A stretch of 64,000 bases of DNA. Origin: Clostridia bacterium (lineage in GTDB: Bacteria; Bacillota; Clostridia; Lutisporales; Lutisporaceae). The stretch spans positions 1 to 64,000 of the forward strand of contig JAQSYD010000006.1 of the NCBI GenBank assembly GCA_029256325.1, given 5' to 3'. A model generated the notes under the pieces. That model worked only from the letters and a program-made list of their open reading frames with translations. It was not told the origin of the DNA and did no database searches. Position numbers and translations under genes: made by a program. Below are positions 1 to 10,011 of this stretch, in pieces (within the stretch, counting starts at the first letter, position 1; every line of letters begins with the position of its first letter).

Positions 1-1
1 T

Positions 2-127
2 GTCACCTTCTTTATCTTAAGAATGGCTGCATACTCTGCCAGAAGAGGCGGGGGTGGCGGCGGAGGAGGAAGAAGCTCCGGCGGTGGAGGTCGTTCCGGA
101 GGCGGAGGCTCTTCCGGGAGATTTTAA
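2..127 (+). CDS. C-terminal end of a protein with Gly/Ser/Arg-rich tail (TPM/YgcG-like or DUF2207-like), 5' truncated by window
   Basis: Frame 2 reads ...AAYSARRGGGGGGGGRSSGGGGRSGGGGSSGRF* up to TAA at 125-127; such tails occur in TPM-domain membrane proteins. Confidence 0.5.
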   Translation, partial: VTFFILRMAAYSARRGGGGGGGGRSSGGGGRSGGGGSSGRF

Positions 128-228
128 GCCAATAAAAATATATCAATTCATGTATTGACAAATCTCTTGAATAGGAATACCATATAATTAAGATATTTCG
201 CAAAGTGAAATATTTGGAGGATGAAACA

Positions 229-714
229 ATGTTCGATTTGGATCATATAGTGGATTTGTTTATTGAAAATATGAAAAAGCTCTTTTTCCCCGAAGACTGG
301 ATTGATCTGGATATGAAATTTTCCAAATTCGAGCTTTTTACCTTGCTGTTTCTTGATAAACGAAAAGAAATAACCATGACAGAACTTGTTGAATATATCA
401 ATTCACCCATGAGTACTGCTACGGGAATCGTTGATAGACTTGTGAAAAATGGTTATGTAACAAGAGAACGGAGTGAAACTGACAGAAGGATAGTCATGCT
501 GAGGCCAACAGAAGAGGGCACGCAGCTGATCAAAAAACTGAAAGAGCTTATATCTGGATATCTAAGCATAGTGCTTGAAGATTTGACAGAAGACGAAAAA
601 CAGTCCATGACCCATATCGTGTTTAAGATCATGAATAGTTTGCAGACAAAGTTAAATCATACAGCACCGACGGAACAACGTAAAAATAATATACGAAAAA
701 TAGAAATAGAATAA
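229..714 (+). CDS. MarR-family transcriptional regulator
   Basis: winged-helix pattern MTELVEYINSPMSTATGIVDRLVKNGYVTRERSETDRRIVMLRPTEEG; ATG at 229 with TTGGAGG upstream. Confidence 0.88.
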   Translation: MFDLDHIVDLFIENMKKLFFPEDWIDLDMKFSKFELFTLLFLDKRKEITMTELVEYINSPMSTATGIVDRLVKNGYVTRERSETDRRIVMLRPTEEGTQLIKKLKELISGYLSIVLEDLTEDEKQSMTHIVFKIMNSLQTKLNHTAPTEQRKNNIRKIEIE

Positions 715-820
715 ATGCCCATGAGATGGGCATTTTCTAAAACAAATATTTCGGATTTCGTAGTATTCGACAAGAGAAATAAAGATGATAATTTTCATAT
801 AAAAACAAGGAGGAAAGTTC

Positions 821-1996
821 ATGAGAATAATCTTATATACCGGTAAAGGCGGAGTTGGAAAAACTAGTATAGCAGCAGCAACAGCTGTAAAGAGTGCGGA
901 GAAGGGCATGAAGACACTTGTGGTGAGTACCGATCCTGCACATAGTCTGGGAGATTCCTTTGATATGAAGCTGTCAAATGAACCGGTAGAAATCAAGAAA
1001 AATCTTTGGGCACAGGAGATCGATGCCATACATGAAGTAGAAGAAGGCTGGGGAAAGGTTCAAAAGTACTTTACGGAGCTTTTTACTTCAAAGGCTGTAA
1101 AGGATATCACAACGCAGGAATTGACGGTCTTTCCGGGGATGGAGGACTTGCTGAGTCTTCTTAGGATTCTGAAGTATTATAAGGAAGGCAGATTTGACAC
1201 TATTATCATTGACTGCGCGCCAACGGGGGAAACCCTTGCTCTGCTAAGCTTTCCCGAAATGCTCAGGTGGTGGATGGAAAAGCTTTTTCCTCTAAAGAAA
1301 AAGGCCATCAAGGTTGCGGGTCCAATTGCAGAATCTCTCTTAAAGATTCCAATGCCTTCAGGGCAAGTCCTTGATGAGATTGACAATATGTATTATCAGC
1401 TGGATGAGATGAAAAAGATATTCTCCCACCGAGACATTACAAGTATAAGAATTGTTGTTAATCCGGAAAAGATGGTCATCAAAGAAGCGCAGCGCAGCTT
1501 TACCTACTTAAATATTTATGATTTTAATGTGGATGCCATCGTGGTAAACAGAGTAATACCTGAGAATGTGACAGATGACTATTTCAAGGTTTGGAAGGAT
1601 ATACAGAAAAAGTACAAGGAGGAAATCGTAGAGAGCTTTACACCAATCCCTATATACTATGCACCCCTATTTGAGACAGAAATTGTCGGTATGAAAATGC
1701 TTGATAGGATGGCTTCAGAGGTTTTCAAAAAGGAAGATCCTGTTGAAATCAAATATAACGGAAGGGCGCAGACCGTGGTCAAGGATGGAGAGGATTACAT
1801 CCTGGCTATAGATATGCCATTTATGGATAAAAAGGATCTTAACTTGAATCAGAAAGGCGATCAGCTGATCATAAAAGCTGGCAGCATCAAAAGGAATATT
1901 ACGCTGCCAAGAACGCTTCTGGATTATTCCATTAAAAAAGCGAAGTTCGAGGAAGAAATGCTGAAAATATGGTTTGGAAGTGATCAGAATGAATGA
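821..1996 (+). CDS. ArsA/GET3-family ATPase with C-terminal HSP20-like segment
   Basis: deviant Walker A GKGGVGKTS near N-terminus, STDPAHSLGDSF, DCAPTGETL; C-terminal beta-rich ArsA_HSP20-like extension. Confidence 0.88.
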   Translation: MRIILYTGKGGVGKTSIAAATAVKSAEKGMKTLVVSTDPAHSLGDSFDMKLSNEPVEIKKNLWAQEIDAIHEVEEGWGKVQKYFTELFTSKAVKDITTQELTVFPGMEDLLSLLRILKYYKEGRFDTIIIDCAPTGETLALLSFPEMLRWWMEKLFPLKKKAIKVAGPIAESLLKIPMPSGQVLDEIDNMYYQLDEMKKIFSHRDITSIRIVVNPEKMVIKEAQRSFTYLNIYDFNVDAIVVNRVIPENVTDDYFKVWKDIQKKYKEEIVESFTPIPIYYAPLFETEIVGMKMLDRMASEVFKKEDPVEIKYNGRAQTVVKDGEDYILAIDMPFMDKKDLNLNQKGDQLIIKAGSIKRNITLPRTLLDYSIKKAKFEEEMLKIWFGSDQNE

Positions 1997-2201
1997 AGAA
2001 ATCATTAAAAATTTAGTAAAGTATAAGTTGAATTTAGCGGAGGCTATTTTAGACAGCCTGCCGGAAAAGCTGTCACAAGATGCAAGAAAGCTAGGCAAGC
2101 TCATTCTTGATGGCGTGAATGAAAGTCTTCAAGAAATGAAAGAAAAGCCTGTTGAAAAATCAAAGTCTTCGGATAAGCTTGAGAATATAACAATAGAATA
2201 A
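1989..2201 (+). CDS. small hypothetical protein, overlaps end of the ArsA-like gene
   Basis: ATG at 1989 overlaps upstream stop by 8 nt. Confidence 0.55.
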   Translation: MNEEIIKNLVKYKLNLAEAILDSLPEKLSQDARKLGKLILDGVNESLQEMKEKPVEKSKSSDKLENITIE

Positions 2202-2222
2202 CCTGGTAAAATTACTATAAGC

Positions 2223-2260
2223 GCGCTCTCCATTTGGGGAGCGCTATTTGTTTTCTTTAT
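2223..2260 (+). terminator. intrinsic terminator
   Basis: GCGCTCTCC-ATTT-GGGGAGCGC followed by TATTTGTTTTCTTT. Confidence 0.75.
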
Positions 2261-2362
2261 AATCTTTTATTTTAAAAACCAATCATTTATCAAGAGAAAT
2301 GATAATATATTAGGACTAGATAGACAAGTACAGTTTTGATTAGGAAAATAAGGAGGCAGTTT

Positions 2363-2995
2363 ATGATGGAAAATTTATTTTTGGGAGCCATTATAGCTAT
2401 AAAGGAGTCTATTGATTGCAATAAGGAGTTTTTGACAGAGTTGGATAGAGAAATTGGGGATGCTGATCATGGCATCAATATGGCAAGAGGCTTTGAGGCT
2501 GTGGTAAATAAGCTCCTTGCAGACCCACAGACAGATTTAGCAGCAGGGTTAAAAAAGATTGGTATGACTTTGTTGTCTACCGTGGGAGGTGCATCGGGAC
2601 CGCTATATGGAACTGCCTTTATGAGAGCTGCAATTCCGGCTCAGGGTAAGACAGAGGCTAGCAAAGAATTGGGTGCTGAAATGCTGCAGGCGGCAATTCA
2701 GGGTATCAAGGATAGAGGCAAGGCTGTTTGTGGGGAGAAGACAATGCTTGACTCCATGGAGCCGGCCTACCATGCATTTGCTGAAGGTATTGCGAAGGAT
2801 AAAGGCTTCTTGGAATGCCTGGAATTAGCTTGCTGCGCAGCGGAAGAAGGGGTGGAATATACAAAGACCATCATCGCAAAAAAAGGAAGAGCAAGCTATC
2901 TGGGTGAAAGGAGCTTGGGACATCAAGATCCCGGAGCTACTTCGGTTTTGATTATATTAAGGGCTCTAACTGATTTTTATCGTAAGAATAGCTAG
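2363..2995 (+). CDS. dhaL: dihydroxyacetone kinase ADP-binding subunit DhaL
   Basis: REIGDADHGINMARGF and GASGPLYGT motifs; AAGGAGG before ATG 2363. Confidence 0.9.
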   Translation: MMENLFLGAIIAIKESIDCNKEFLTELDREIGDADHGINMARGFEAVVNKLLADPQTDLAAGLKKIGMTLLSTVGGASGPLYGTAFMRAAIPAQGKTEASKELGAEMLQAAIQGIKDRGKAVCGEKTMLDSMEPAYHAFAEGIAKDKGFLECLELACCAAEEGVEYTKTIIAKKGRASYLGERSLGHQDPGATSVLIILRALTDFYRKNS

Positions 2996-3009
2996 GGGAG
3001 GCAATAAAA

Positions 3010-3402
3010 TTGGTAGGAATAGTGATTGTTTCACACAGTATGAAGCTGGCAGAAGGGGTAAAGGATTTGGCGGAGCAAATGGCTGATCAGCAGCTTAAAA
3101 TCATTGCTGCAGGGGGAATGGAAGATGGTGGAATAGGTACGGATGCAATGAAAATCTGCAGGGCGCTGCAGGCTGCAAATTCCGCTGACGGAGTTGTTGT
3201 TCTTGCCGATCTGGGCAGCGCCATTCTTAGTGCCCAGACAGCCATGGAATTATTGGATGAAGAGTATGGAAGCTTGATTAGTATAGCAGATGCTCCTATC
3301 GTGGAAGGTGCCATTAGTGCAGCGATTCAAGCATCCATAGGCGGCACACTGACTGAGGTCATACATGCGGCAGAAGAAGCGAGAGGTCTGCTGAAGCTAT
3401 AG
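3010..3402 (+). CDS. dhaM: PTS-dependent dihydroxyacetone kinase phosphotransferase subunit DhaM (EIIA-Man-like)
   Basis: VGIVIVSHSMKLAEGV with His, DLGSA motif; TTG start. Confidence 0.88.
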   Translation: MVGIVIVSHSMKLAEGVKDLAEQMADQQLKIIAAGGMEDGGIGTDAMKICRALQAANSADGVVVLADLGSAILSAQTAMELLDEEYGSLISIADAPIVEGAISAAIQASIGGTLTEVIHAAEEARGLLKL

Positions 3403-3426
3403 AATATTGATTACTGGAGGAAGGTT

Positions 3427-3693
3427 ATGGTAGAGATAAAGCTTATTATGACGAATAAATTAGGCTTACATGCCAGACCTGCAGCTGAATTTACAAAGCT
3501 TGCAGCAAGGTTTAAAAGTAAGATCACATTAGAAGGAAATGGGAAAACAGCAGATGCAAAAAGTTTATTGATGATTTTGACCATGGGTATACGCCAAGGA
3601 GGAGAACTTACCGTAAAAGCGGATGGGCCTGATGAAATAGAGAGTATTGAAGCATTGAAAAATCTGGTAGAAGGTTGGCTTAAGGAGGGATAG
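3427..3693 (+). CDS. HPr-family phosphocarrier protein
   Basis: NKLGLHARPAAEF active-site motif, 88 aa. Confidence 0.92.
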   Translation: MVEIKLIMTNKLGLHARPAAEFTKLAARFKSKITLEGNGKTADAKSLLMILTMGIRQGGELTVKADGPDEIESIEALKNLVEGWLKEG

Positions 3694-3778
3694 GGTATAT
3701 ATCATTAAACTATGCAGCAGAAGCATTTATAATGCTTCTACATATAAAGAGCAAGAAAGAGTTGAAGGAGGTCAAAGC

Positions 3779-4774
3779 ATGAAAAAGATCATTAACAATC
3801 CGGTAAATGTGGTAGATGAAATGCTGAAAGGTGTAGTGGCTGCACATCCTCAGTATGTGCGCAGGCTTGAAGGGCTTAATGTAATTGTACGGGCAGCTTC
3901 TCCCACTAAGAAGGTTGCTTTGGTAAGCGGAGGCGGCAGCGGACATGAACCTTCACACGGAGGCTTCGTAGGCAAGGGAATGCTGGATGGAGCAGTAGCA
4001 GGTGCTGTATTTACATCACCAACACCGGATCAGGTGTATGAGGCTATCAAGGCAGTTGACGGAGGAGAAGGCGTATTGCTGGTTATCAAAAATTATACTG
4101 GTGACATCATGAACTTTGAAATGGCTGCAGAAATGGCTGAGGCAGAGGGAATAAAAGTGGATAAAGTAGTTGTAGATGATGATGTGGCTGTTGAAAACAG
4201 CACTTGGACAACTGGTCGCAGAGGTATAGCAGGCACCGTGTTTATACATAAGATTGCTGGAGCAAAAGCGGAAGAAGGCGGAGAACTGTCCGAAGTAAAA
4301 AGGGTAGCAGAAAAGGTGGTTGCAAATGTGCGCTCCATGGGCATGGCACTTGCACCTTGCACCGTACCTGAAGTAGGCAAACCAAGCTTCACCTTGGAAG
4401 AAAATGAAGCGGAGATTGGAATGGGTATACATGGCGAGCCCGGTACACATAGAGAAGCGCTACGTACAGCGGATGAGATTGTCGATCATTTGCTTGATAA
4501 AATACTGGCGGATATGGATTTAACTGCAAGTGACGAAGTGGCAGTTTTGGTTAATGGGCTTGGAGGAACTCCTATGATGGAATTGTATGTGGCAAATCGG
4601 AGATTGGCAGAAGTATTGGGCGCAAAAGATGTTAAGGTTATAAAAACCTTTGTAGGAAATTATATGACATCCATAGAAATGGCAGGCTTCTCCATATCTG
4701 TTATCAAGCTGGATGAAGAATTAAAGGAATTGCTGTTAGCACCTGCAGATACACCGGCTTTGGTTCAGTTTTAG
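3779..4774 (+). CDS. dhaK: dihydroxyacetone kinase subunit DhaK
   Basis: ALVSGGGSGHEPSHGGFVGKGML motif and GIHGEPG. Confidence 0.95.
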   Translation: MKKIINNPVNVVDEMLKGVVAAHPQYVRRLEGLNVIVRAASPTKKVALVSGGGSGHEPSHGGFVGKGMLDGAVAGAVFTSPTPDQVYEAIKAVDGGEGVLLVIKNYTGDIMNFEMAAEMAEAEGIKVDKVVVDDDVAVENSTWTTGRRGIAGTVFIHKIAGAKAEEGGELSEVKRVAEKVVANVRSMGMALAPCTVPEVGKPSFTLEENEAEIGMGIHGEPGTHREALRTADEIVDHLLDKILADMDLTASDEVAVLVNGLGGTPMMELYVANRRLAEVLGAKDVKVIKTFVGNYMTSIEMAGFSISVIKLDEELKELLLAPADTPALVQF

Positions 4775-4910
4775 TAGTAATAGTGAATTTGGGGCTTCTT
4801 GCCCCTTTTTTATTGGAATGAATAAATAAGAATAATCATAAAAGTATTCTTGTATGGGTAAAACTTTGATAGAATTAAAATGTAATGGATTTTTAGAAGG
4901 GGGGATACGG

Positions 4911-6032
4911 GTGTTTCAGTCATGGAAGCTGAAGCCTATTTTGGCTTTAGGATTGGTAATTTCTATTGTTGTGATGAGTTTTTGTACAAGCATGGTTTAT
5001 GGTTATGCAGAACCACCTTCTAAAATTGAAGAAAAGCTTGCGGGCATTTCTGAAGAGGAGAAGAAGCTTTTGCAAAGCTTATTTGTTTTGACACAGGAGA
5101 TTGAGATATTTGAGCGTGAGGAAAAAAAGCTTGCTCTTGAGATTGAAGCAGCAAATCAAGAGCTCAAAAAACTTGAGGCAGAAATAGCGAAGGAACAAGC
5201 TATTTATGCAAGAAACCAAGAGGCACTAAGGCGCTTTTTTAAGACTTACCAAAGGATGGGACCGGGATCTTACCTAGAAATAATTATGGATTCGGATAGC
5301 ATGTCAACCTTTCTGCGAAGGTTGAATATTTTAAGAGACTTGACACGCAATGTGGGGAAGCTCCTAGATATGCTGGCGGAAAGTAGGGACAAGCTGTCGG
5401 GTGAAAGAATGAAAATGGCAGCTCAGCTTAAGCTGATTATGGAAAAGCAAGAGCAGTCAAAAGAAGCTTTGGCGCAGAAATTGAAGCTCAAGAAAGAACA
5501 GGAAGAGTATTTGACCTCCCTGAATGAAAAAAGCAAGTTTTATCAGGAACAGCTTGCCAACATACAAAAAATGCTGGATGAGCTAAAGCCTTTGTTGTCA
5601 CAGGCAGCAAAGGAGTTTTCCAATATCATAGCAGATGGCGGCATATCTGCAGATGCGCTGAAAATATCAATTTCTTTGTTTCGTATAAAGGGTACAATTG
5701 AAGAAAAAGCCTTTAATGATATTATTTCAAAGAGGACAAGCCTTGAAGCGCTTGAATTTACTTTTCACACGGACCAGGTCGTGATTACGATACCTGAAAA
5801 ACAGCTCCAGCTTTCCGGCAAGTTTGTCATTCAAGAAGGCAATATTTTAAGCTTTCAACCGGAAGAAGGCAGTTTTTATGGAATGCCACTGGAGGTTGAA
5901 TACATAGAAGAACTTATGAATGAAAGCAATCTTGCATTGGATCTTAAACGGCTTTTAGGTAAGAATATCCTGCAATCCATAAAGCTTCAAGAGGGATATA
6001 TAGAATTGTTTGTTCAGCCTAACCTATTCTAG
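4911..6032 (+). CDS. exported coiled-coil protein adjacent to FtsEX (EnvC/PcsB-like coiled coil, no recognisable peptidase domain)
   Basis: N-terminal hydrophobic segment, long Glu/Lys/Leu coiled coil; GTG 4911 preceded by AAGGGGGG (longest ORF starts 4854). Confidence 0.6.
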   Translation: MFQSWKLKPILALGLVISIVVMSFCTSMVYGYAEPPSKIEEKLAGISEEEKKLLQSLFVLTQEIEIFEREEKKLALEIEAANQELKKLEAEIAKEQAIYARNQEALRRFFKTYQRMGPGSYLEIIMDSDSMSTFLRRLNILRDLTRNVGKLLDMLAESRDKLSGERMKMAAQLKLIMEKQEQSKEALAQKLKLKKEQEEYLTSLNEKSKFYQEQLANIQKMLDELKPLLSQAAKEFSNIIADGGISADALKISISLFRIKGTIEEKAFNDIISKRTSLEALEFTFHTDQVVITIPEKQLQLSGKFVIQEGNILSFQPEEGSFYGMPLEVEYIEELMNESNLALDLKRLLGKNILQSIKLQEGYIELFVQPNLF

Positions 6033-6055
6033 CACAGTAAAAGGAGGTCACAGCT

Positions 6056-6730
6056 ATGATCGAAGCAAAAGGTGTTTGCTTACAGTATCCCGATGGTACA
6101 ATGGCGTTAAAAAATATTGATCTGCAAATTGTACCTGGTGATATGTTATACATTACCGGACCTAGCGGCTCCGGGAAAACCAGTCTCTTAAAGCTTTTGA
6201 TGGGGATGGAATATCCGACGGAAGGTACATTAAGGGTGCTGGGTCAACCAATCGCAAAGGGACAGGACAAGGGGATAAGGCATCTCAGAATGGCTATGGG
6301 ACCTGTTTTCCAGGAGTTTAGGCTAATAAAAGGGCGAACTGCCTTGGAAAATGTTATGCTGGGTATGCGTTTTTTAAACACAACTCATGGGCACTTAAAG
6401 GAAGCTGCAATCCATACCCTTGCAAGGGTGGGTTTAGAGCATAAGGCATTTTCATTGGTGGAGAACCTATCCTGGGGAGAGTGTCAACGTGTTGCAATCG
6501 CTCGAGCGGTAGTAAGGAAGCCTGCAATTATTGTGGCAGATGAACCTACCGGCAATTTGGATAAGCACAATGCTTTAAATATATTAGCGCTTTTGAGCTC
6601 CTTTAGAGACAAAAGTACGGCAGTTATTATTACCACCCATGCAACTCACTTAATCGAAGGTGAAGAGGATGTGAAGCATATAAGAATGGACAATGGAAAT
6701 ATCCATTGGGAAAGGCCGAGGATGACTTAA
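6056..6730 (+). CDS. ftsE: FtsE-like ABC transporter ATPase
   Basis: Walker A GPSGSGKTS, Walker B IIVADEPTGNLD; followed by FtsX-like gene. Confidence 0.85.
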   Translation: MIEAKGVCLQYPDGTMALKNIDLQIVPGDMLYITGPSGSGKTSLLKLLMGMEYPTEGTLRVLGQPIAKGQDKGIRHLRMAMGPVFQEFRLIKGRTALENVMLGMRFLNTTHGHLKEAAIHTLARVGLEHKAFSLVENLSWGECQRVAIARAVVRKPAIIVADEPTGNLDKHNALNILALLSSFRDKSTAVIITTHATHLIEGEEDVKHIRMDNGNIHWERPRMT

Positions 6731-7615
6731 ATGAAGAATTTTATCTATAATATTGGCTACTTTCTAAAAGAGACGAAAACAATCCTGCAATTAAATGCAG
6801 TATCAAACATTTTTTCTCTATTGAGTACAGGTCTTATATTTTTTATTCTTGCCATGGTTATTTCGGGCTGGTGGGTGAGCAGTCAAATTGTAGAAGCCAT
6901 CGAAGAGGAAGCAGAAATAAGCGTCTATTATGAGGAAAGCATGGACAATTATGAGGTTACCCAATTGATGGAAAGACTTAGAATTGTCAAGGGTGTTGTA
7001 GAAGTACGCTTGGTTGAGGAAGGTGAGGCCTATAAGCGGATGGAGGATATTCTAGGAAAAGATGCCGGTGTTTTGACTTATTTAGAGGACAATCCTTTTA
7101 ATTCATTTATTGAGGTGAAAATCAATATGGAAGAAATGAACTTTGTCTTAGGAAAGATAAGACTTGTGACAGGTGTTGATTATATTAGGGATAACCAGGA
7201 GGTTTTAAAGAGAATTGAAAATATCTCACAGATATTGAAGCTCCTTGGAACCTTGATTATCACAGCAGTTGGCATATCTACTTTGGTCATTATAGGACAC
7301 ATCATCAGACTGGGAATATACAATAACAGAGAGCAGATCAATACGCTCAGGCTGCTGGGTGCACATGAACTGTTTATTGCATTTCCATTTTTGCTGGTGG
7401 GAATGATATTAACTCTAGGAGGCGGCGTATTGGCATCTGCTTTAGCGGCAGCTGCTATAAAATATATCTATGCCCAGATGGCAGGACCCCTTCCTTTCAT
7501 TCCATTACCGCCGCAAGAAACTCTCGTATCGGGTATCGTCATAATTGTTATTTTTCTAAGCGCAGTTCTTGGTATTGTCGGTAGTGTTTTTGGGCTGTCA
7601 TCCGCAAAAAAATGA
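6731..7615 (+). CDS. ftsX: FtsX-like cell-division permease
   Basis: 4-TM FtsX-type topology, directly abuts FtsE. Confidence 0.83.
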   Translation: MKNFIYNIGYFLKETKTILQLNAVSNIFSLLSTGLIFFILAMVISGWWVSSQIVEAIEEEAEISVYYEESMDNYEVTQLMERLRIVKGVVEVRLVEEGEAYKRMEDILGKDAGVLTYLEDNPFNSFIEVKINMEEMNFVLGKIRLVTGVDYIRDNQEVLKRIENISQILKLLGTLIITAVGISTLVIIGHIIRLGIYNNREQINTLRLLGAHELFIAFPFLLVGMILTLGGGVLASALAAAAIKYIYAQMAGPLPFIPLPPQETLVSGIVIIVIFLSAVLGIVGSVFGLSSAKK

Positions 7616-7679
7616 TTAAGTCTAGCTTATAGCTTCTAAGAAATTCAAAATATGAAAACAGACAAAAAGGGTGATTAAT

Positions 7680-8396
7680 TTGAAAATGAATGGCAGAATA
7701 GAAAAGATGATCAATATCTCGGATGAAGATAAGCATTGTATGTATGAAATTATGGCAGCATATTATGATGATGTTGAAAAGACTGTGTTTTTAGAGGATA
7801 TGGCAGAAAAGGATTGGTGTATTCTGTTATGCGATGAGAAGGGTATTATCAGAGGCTTTTCGACGCAAATGCTTTTGGAGTTTCAGGTGGATGGTATCAA
7901 GGTCAATGGTGTGTTTTCGGGGGATACCATTATTCAAAAAGAATATTGGGGGAATCTGGAGCTGGCGAGAACCTTTTTGAAGTTTTTTGTTGAATTCGGA
8001 AAAAACTATCCGGTGTTCTATTGGTTTCTAATATCGAAAGGCTACAAGACCTATAAGATGCTTCCCGTTTATTTTAATAGCTATTATCCGCGCTATGGCA
8101 TGGCTACACCACAATTTGAAAAGTCTGTCATGGATGCATTTGGCCAATTCAAATATCCTGGCCAATATGATTCTGATACAGGGGTGATACATTATCATAA
8201 TATCAAGGACAAGCTGAAAAAAGGAGTGGCTGACATTGATGAAAAAAGGCTGCGTGATAAACATATTGAATTTTTTAATCAAATAAATCCCAATCACATC
8301 AACGGAGATGATTTGGTTTGTATGACTGGTATTTCTATAGAGAACCTAAGAAGCTGCGGAAAGAAATTCTTTGGGGAGATTCCTAAAGATGTTTAA
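7680..8396 (+). CDS. GNAT-like acyltransferase family protein (tentative)
   Basis: N-terminal GNAT-like pattern DWCILLCDEKGIIRGFSTQML...; TTG/ATG start 7680/7686; first gene of the GH3 operon. Confidence 0.45.
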   Translation: MKMNGRIEKMINISDEDKHCMYEIMAAYYDDVEKTVFLEDMAEKDWCILLCDEKGIIRGFSTQMLLEFQVDGIKVNGVFSGDTIIQKEYWGNLELARTFLKFFVEFGKNYPVFYWFLISKGYKTYKMLPVYFNSYYPRYGMATPQFEKSVMDAFGQFKYPGQYDSDTGVIHYHNIKDKLKKGVADIDEKRLRDKHIEFFNQINPNHINGDDLVCMTGISIENLRSCGKKFFGEIPKDV

Positions 8397-10011
8397 CAGA
8401 ATGCTGTGCTATTTAATGAATACATTTTGCACCATGATGTATAAAAGAGAGTATGGAAGCTTCGCAAATATAAGGGACGCATCAGAAGTGCAAAGGCAGC
8501 TTCTGCTTAGCTTATTACATAGCAACCGGAATACGCTTTATGGAGAAAGGTATGCCTTTGATAAGATCAAATCCATCAAGGAATACCAATGCAGCGTACC
8601 TATAACGACATATGAGGATTATAGCTGGTATATAGAAGAAATTAAAGCGGGCAGAAAAAATATATTAACTGAGGATGAAGTGATGATGCTTGAGTTATCA
8701 AGCGGCTCCACTTCGGCTTCCAAGTATATCCCCTATACAAAGACATTAAAGCTTCAGTTTCAAAAAGGGTTAAAACCCTGGGTATATAACTTGTTTAGCA
8801 GCTATGAAGGTATCAAGCATGGGCAGGCTTATTGGTCAATCACACCGGCTGTTCATCAGAAGCAATATACAGAGGGCGGTCTTCCTATAGGCTTTGAGGA
8901 AGATTCAGAGTATTTTGGATGGATGGAAAAGTATTTATTCAGATATCTATTTGCCGTTCCTTCTGAAATAAGCAAAGTAAGAGATATGGAGAACTTTAAA
9001 TATTTAACAGCTCTTTTTTTATTGAATGCAAGAAAGCTGACCTTTATATCAGTATGGAATCCTACTTATCTCATGTTGATTATTCAAGCTATTGAACAAT
9101 ATGGCGATAGGCTGGTAGATAATTTAAGAAAAGGCGTTGTTACGCCTCCCAACGTGATGGAGGAGGATGTCAGGAAGCTTTTCAAGTTAAGCAGAAATGA
9201 AAAGAGGGCCCTTGAAATAGAAGAGAATCTAAAAGAGAAAAGACTTGATATGCTCTGGCCCAATCTAAAGCTTATCAGCTGCTGGACAGACGGCAACTCA
9301 GAAGCTTATGCACATTTGTTGAGAGAGCTTTTTCCCAAGGTAGAAATGCAGGGAAAGGGGCTTATTGCAACAGAGGCTTTTGTCTCCTTTCCCTTGAAAG
9401 GAGAATCGGGCGCGAGATTATCACTGCATTCTCATTTTTTTGAGTTTATTTCAATGTCTGATGAAAAAATTTATTTAGCTCATGAGCTGCGGGTGGGAGA
9501 GACATACTGTCTGGTGGTTACAACAGGGGGAGGGCTTTATCGATATAACCTACAGGATCTGGTGCTTGTTACCGGCTTCAGCGGTGCTTTTCCCAGAGTA
9601 AGGTTTATAGGTAAGAAGGACAAGGTATCAGACATTTTTGGAGAGAAATTGAATGAATATCATGTTAAGAAGACTATAGAAGCTCTTTTTCAGCAGTATG
9701 GCATAAAACCGGAGTTTTATATGTTGGCACCAAGCGGGGATAGATATGTTCTTTTCATAGATAGGATTGGAGCCGCGGATGCTTTGGCGCAAAAGCTTGA
9801 TCAAGGGCTTAGGGAAAATTTCCACTATGATTACTGCAGAAGGCTGGGTCAGCTGCAGGAAGCTCAGATTTTTTTAACGGAAGAAAAACCCTATGAAAGC
9901 TTTGTTGAAGAATGTGCTAAGCGTGGCCAGCGGCTGGGTGATATAAAGCCGGCTGTATTGGACCTGCGCCAAGGCTGGGAAAATGTATTTAAAGGGAGAA
10001 CTATTGTATGA
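8389..10011 (+). CDS. GH3 auxin-responsive-promoter family acyl-acid amido synthetase
   Basis: ELSSGSTSASKYIPYT nucleotide-binding motif, GGGLYRYNLQDLVLVTGF; ATG overlaps upstream stop. Confidence 0.85.
   Translation: MFNRMLCYLMNTFCTMMYKREYGSFANIRDASEVQRQLLLSLLHSNRNTLYGERYAFDKIKSIKEYQCSVPITTYEDYSWYIEEIKAGRKNILTEDEVMMLELSSGSTSASKYIPYTKTLKLQFQKGLKPWVYNLFSSYEGIKHGQAYWSITPAVHQKQYTEGGLPIGFEEDSEYFGWMEKYLFRYLFAVPSEISKVRDMENFKYLTALFLLNARKLTFISVWNPTYLMLIIQAIEQYGDRLVDNLRKGVVTPPNVMEEDVRKLFKLSRNEKRALEIEENLKEKRLDMLWPNLKLISCWTDGNSEAYAHLLRELFPKVEMQGKGLIATEAFVSFPLKGESGARLSLHSHFFEFISMSDEKIYLAHELRVGETYCLVVTTGGGLYRYNLQDLVLVTGFSGAFPRVRFIGKKDKVSDIFGEKLNEYHVKKTIEALFQQYGIKPEFYMLAPSGDRYVLFIDRIGAADALAQKLDQGLRENFHYDYCRRLGQLQEAQIFLTEEKPYESFVEECAKRGQRLGDIKPAVLDLRQGWENVFKGRTIV

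Noticed and set aside
652-1029. Antisense ORF listed in the track (125 aa)
   Set aside because: Lies opposite the well-supported MarR and ArsA-like genes; no RBS or recognisable domain.
4016-4450. Antisense ORF opposite dhaK
   Set aside because: Opposite a conserved gene, Cys/His/Phe-rich composition typical of spurious antisense frames.
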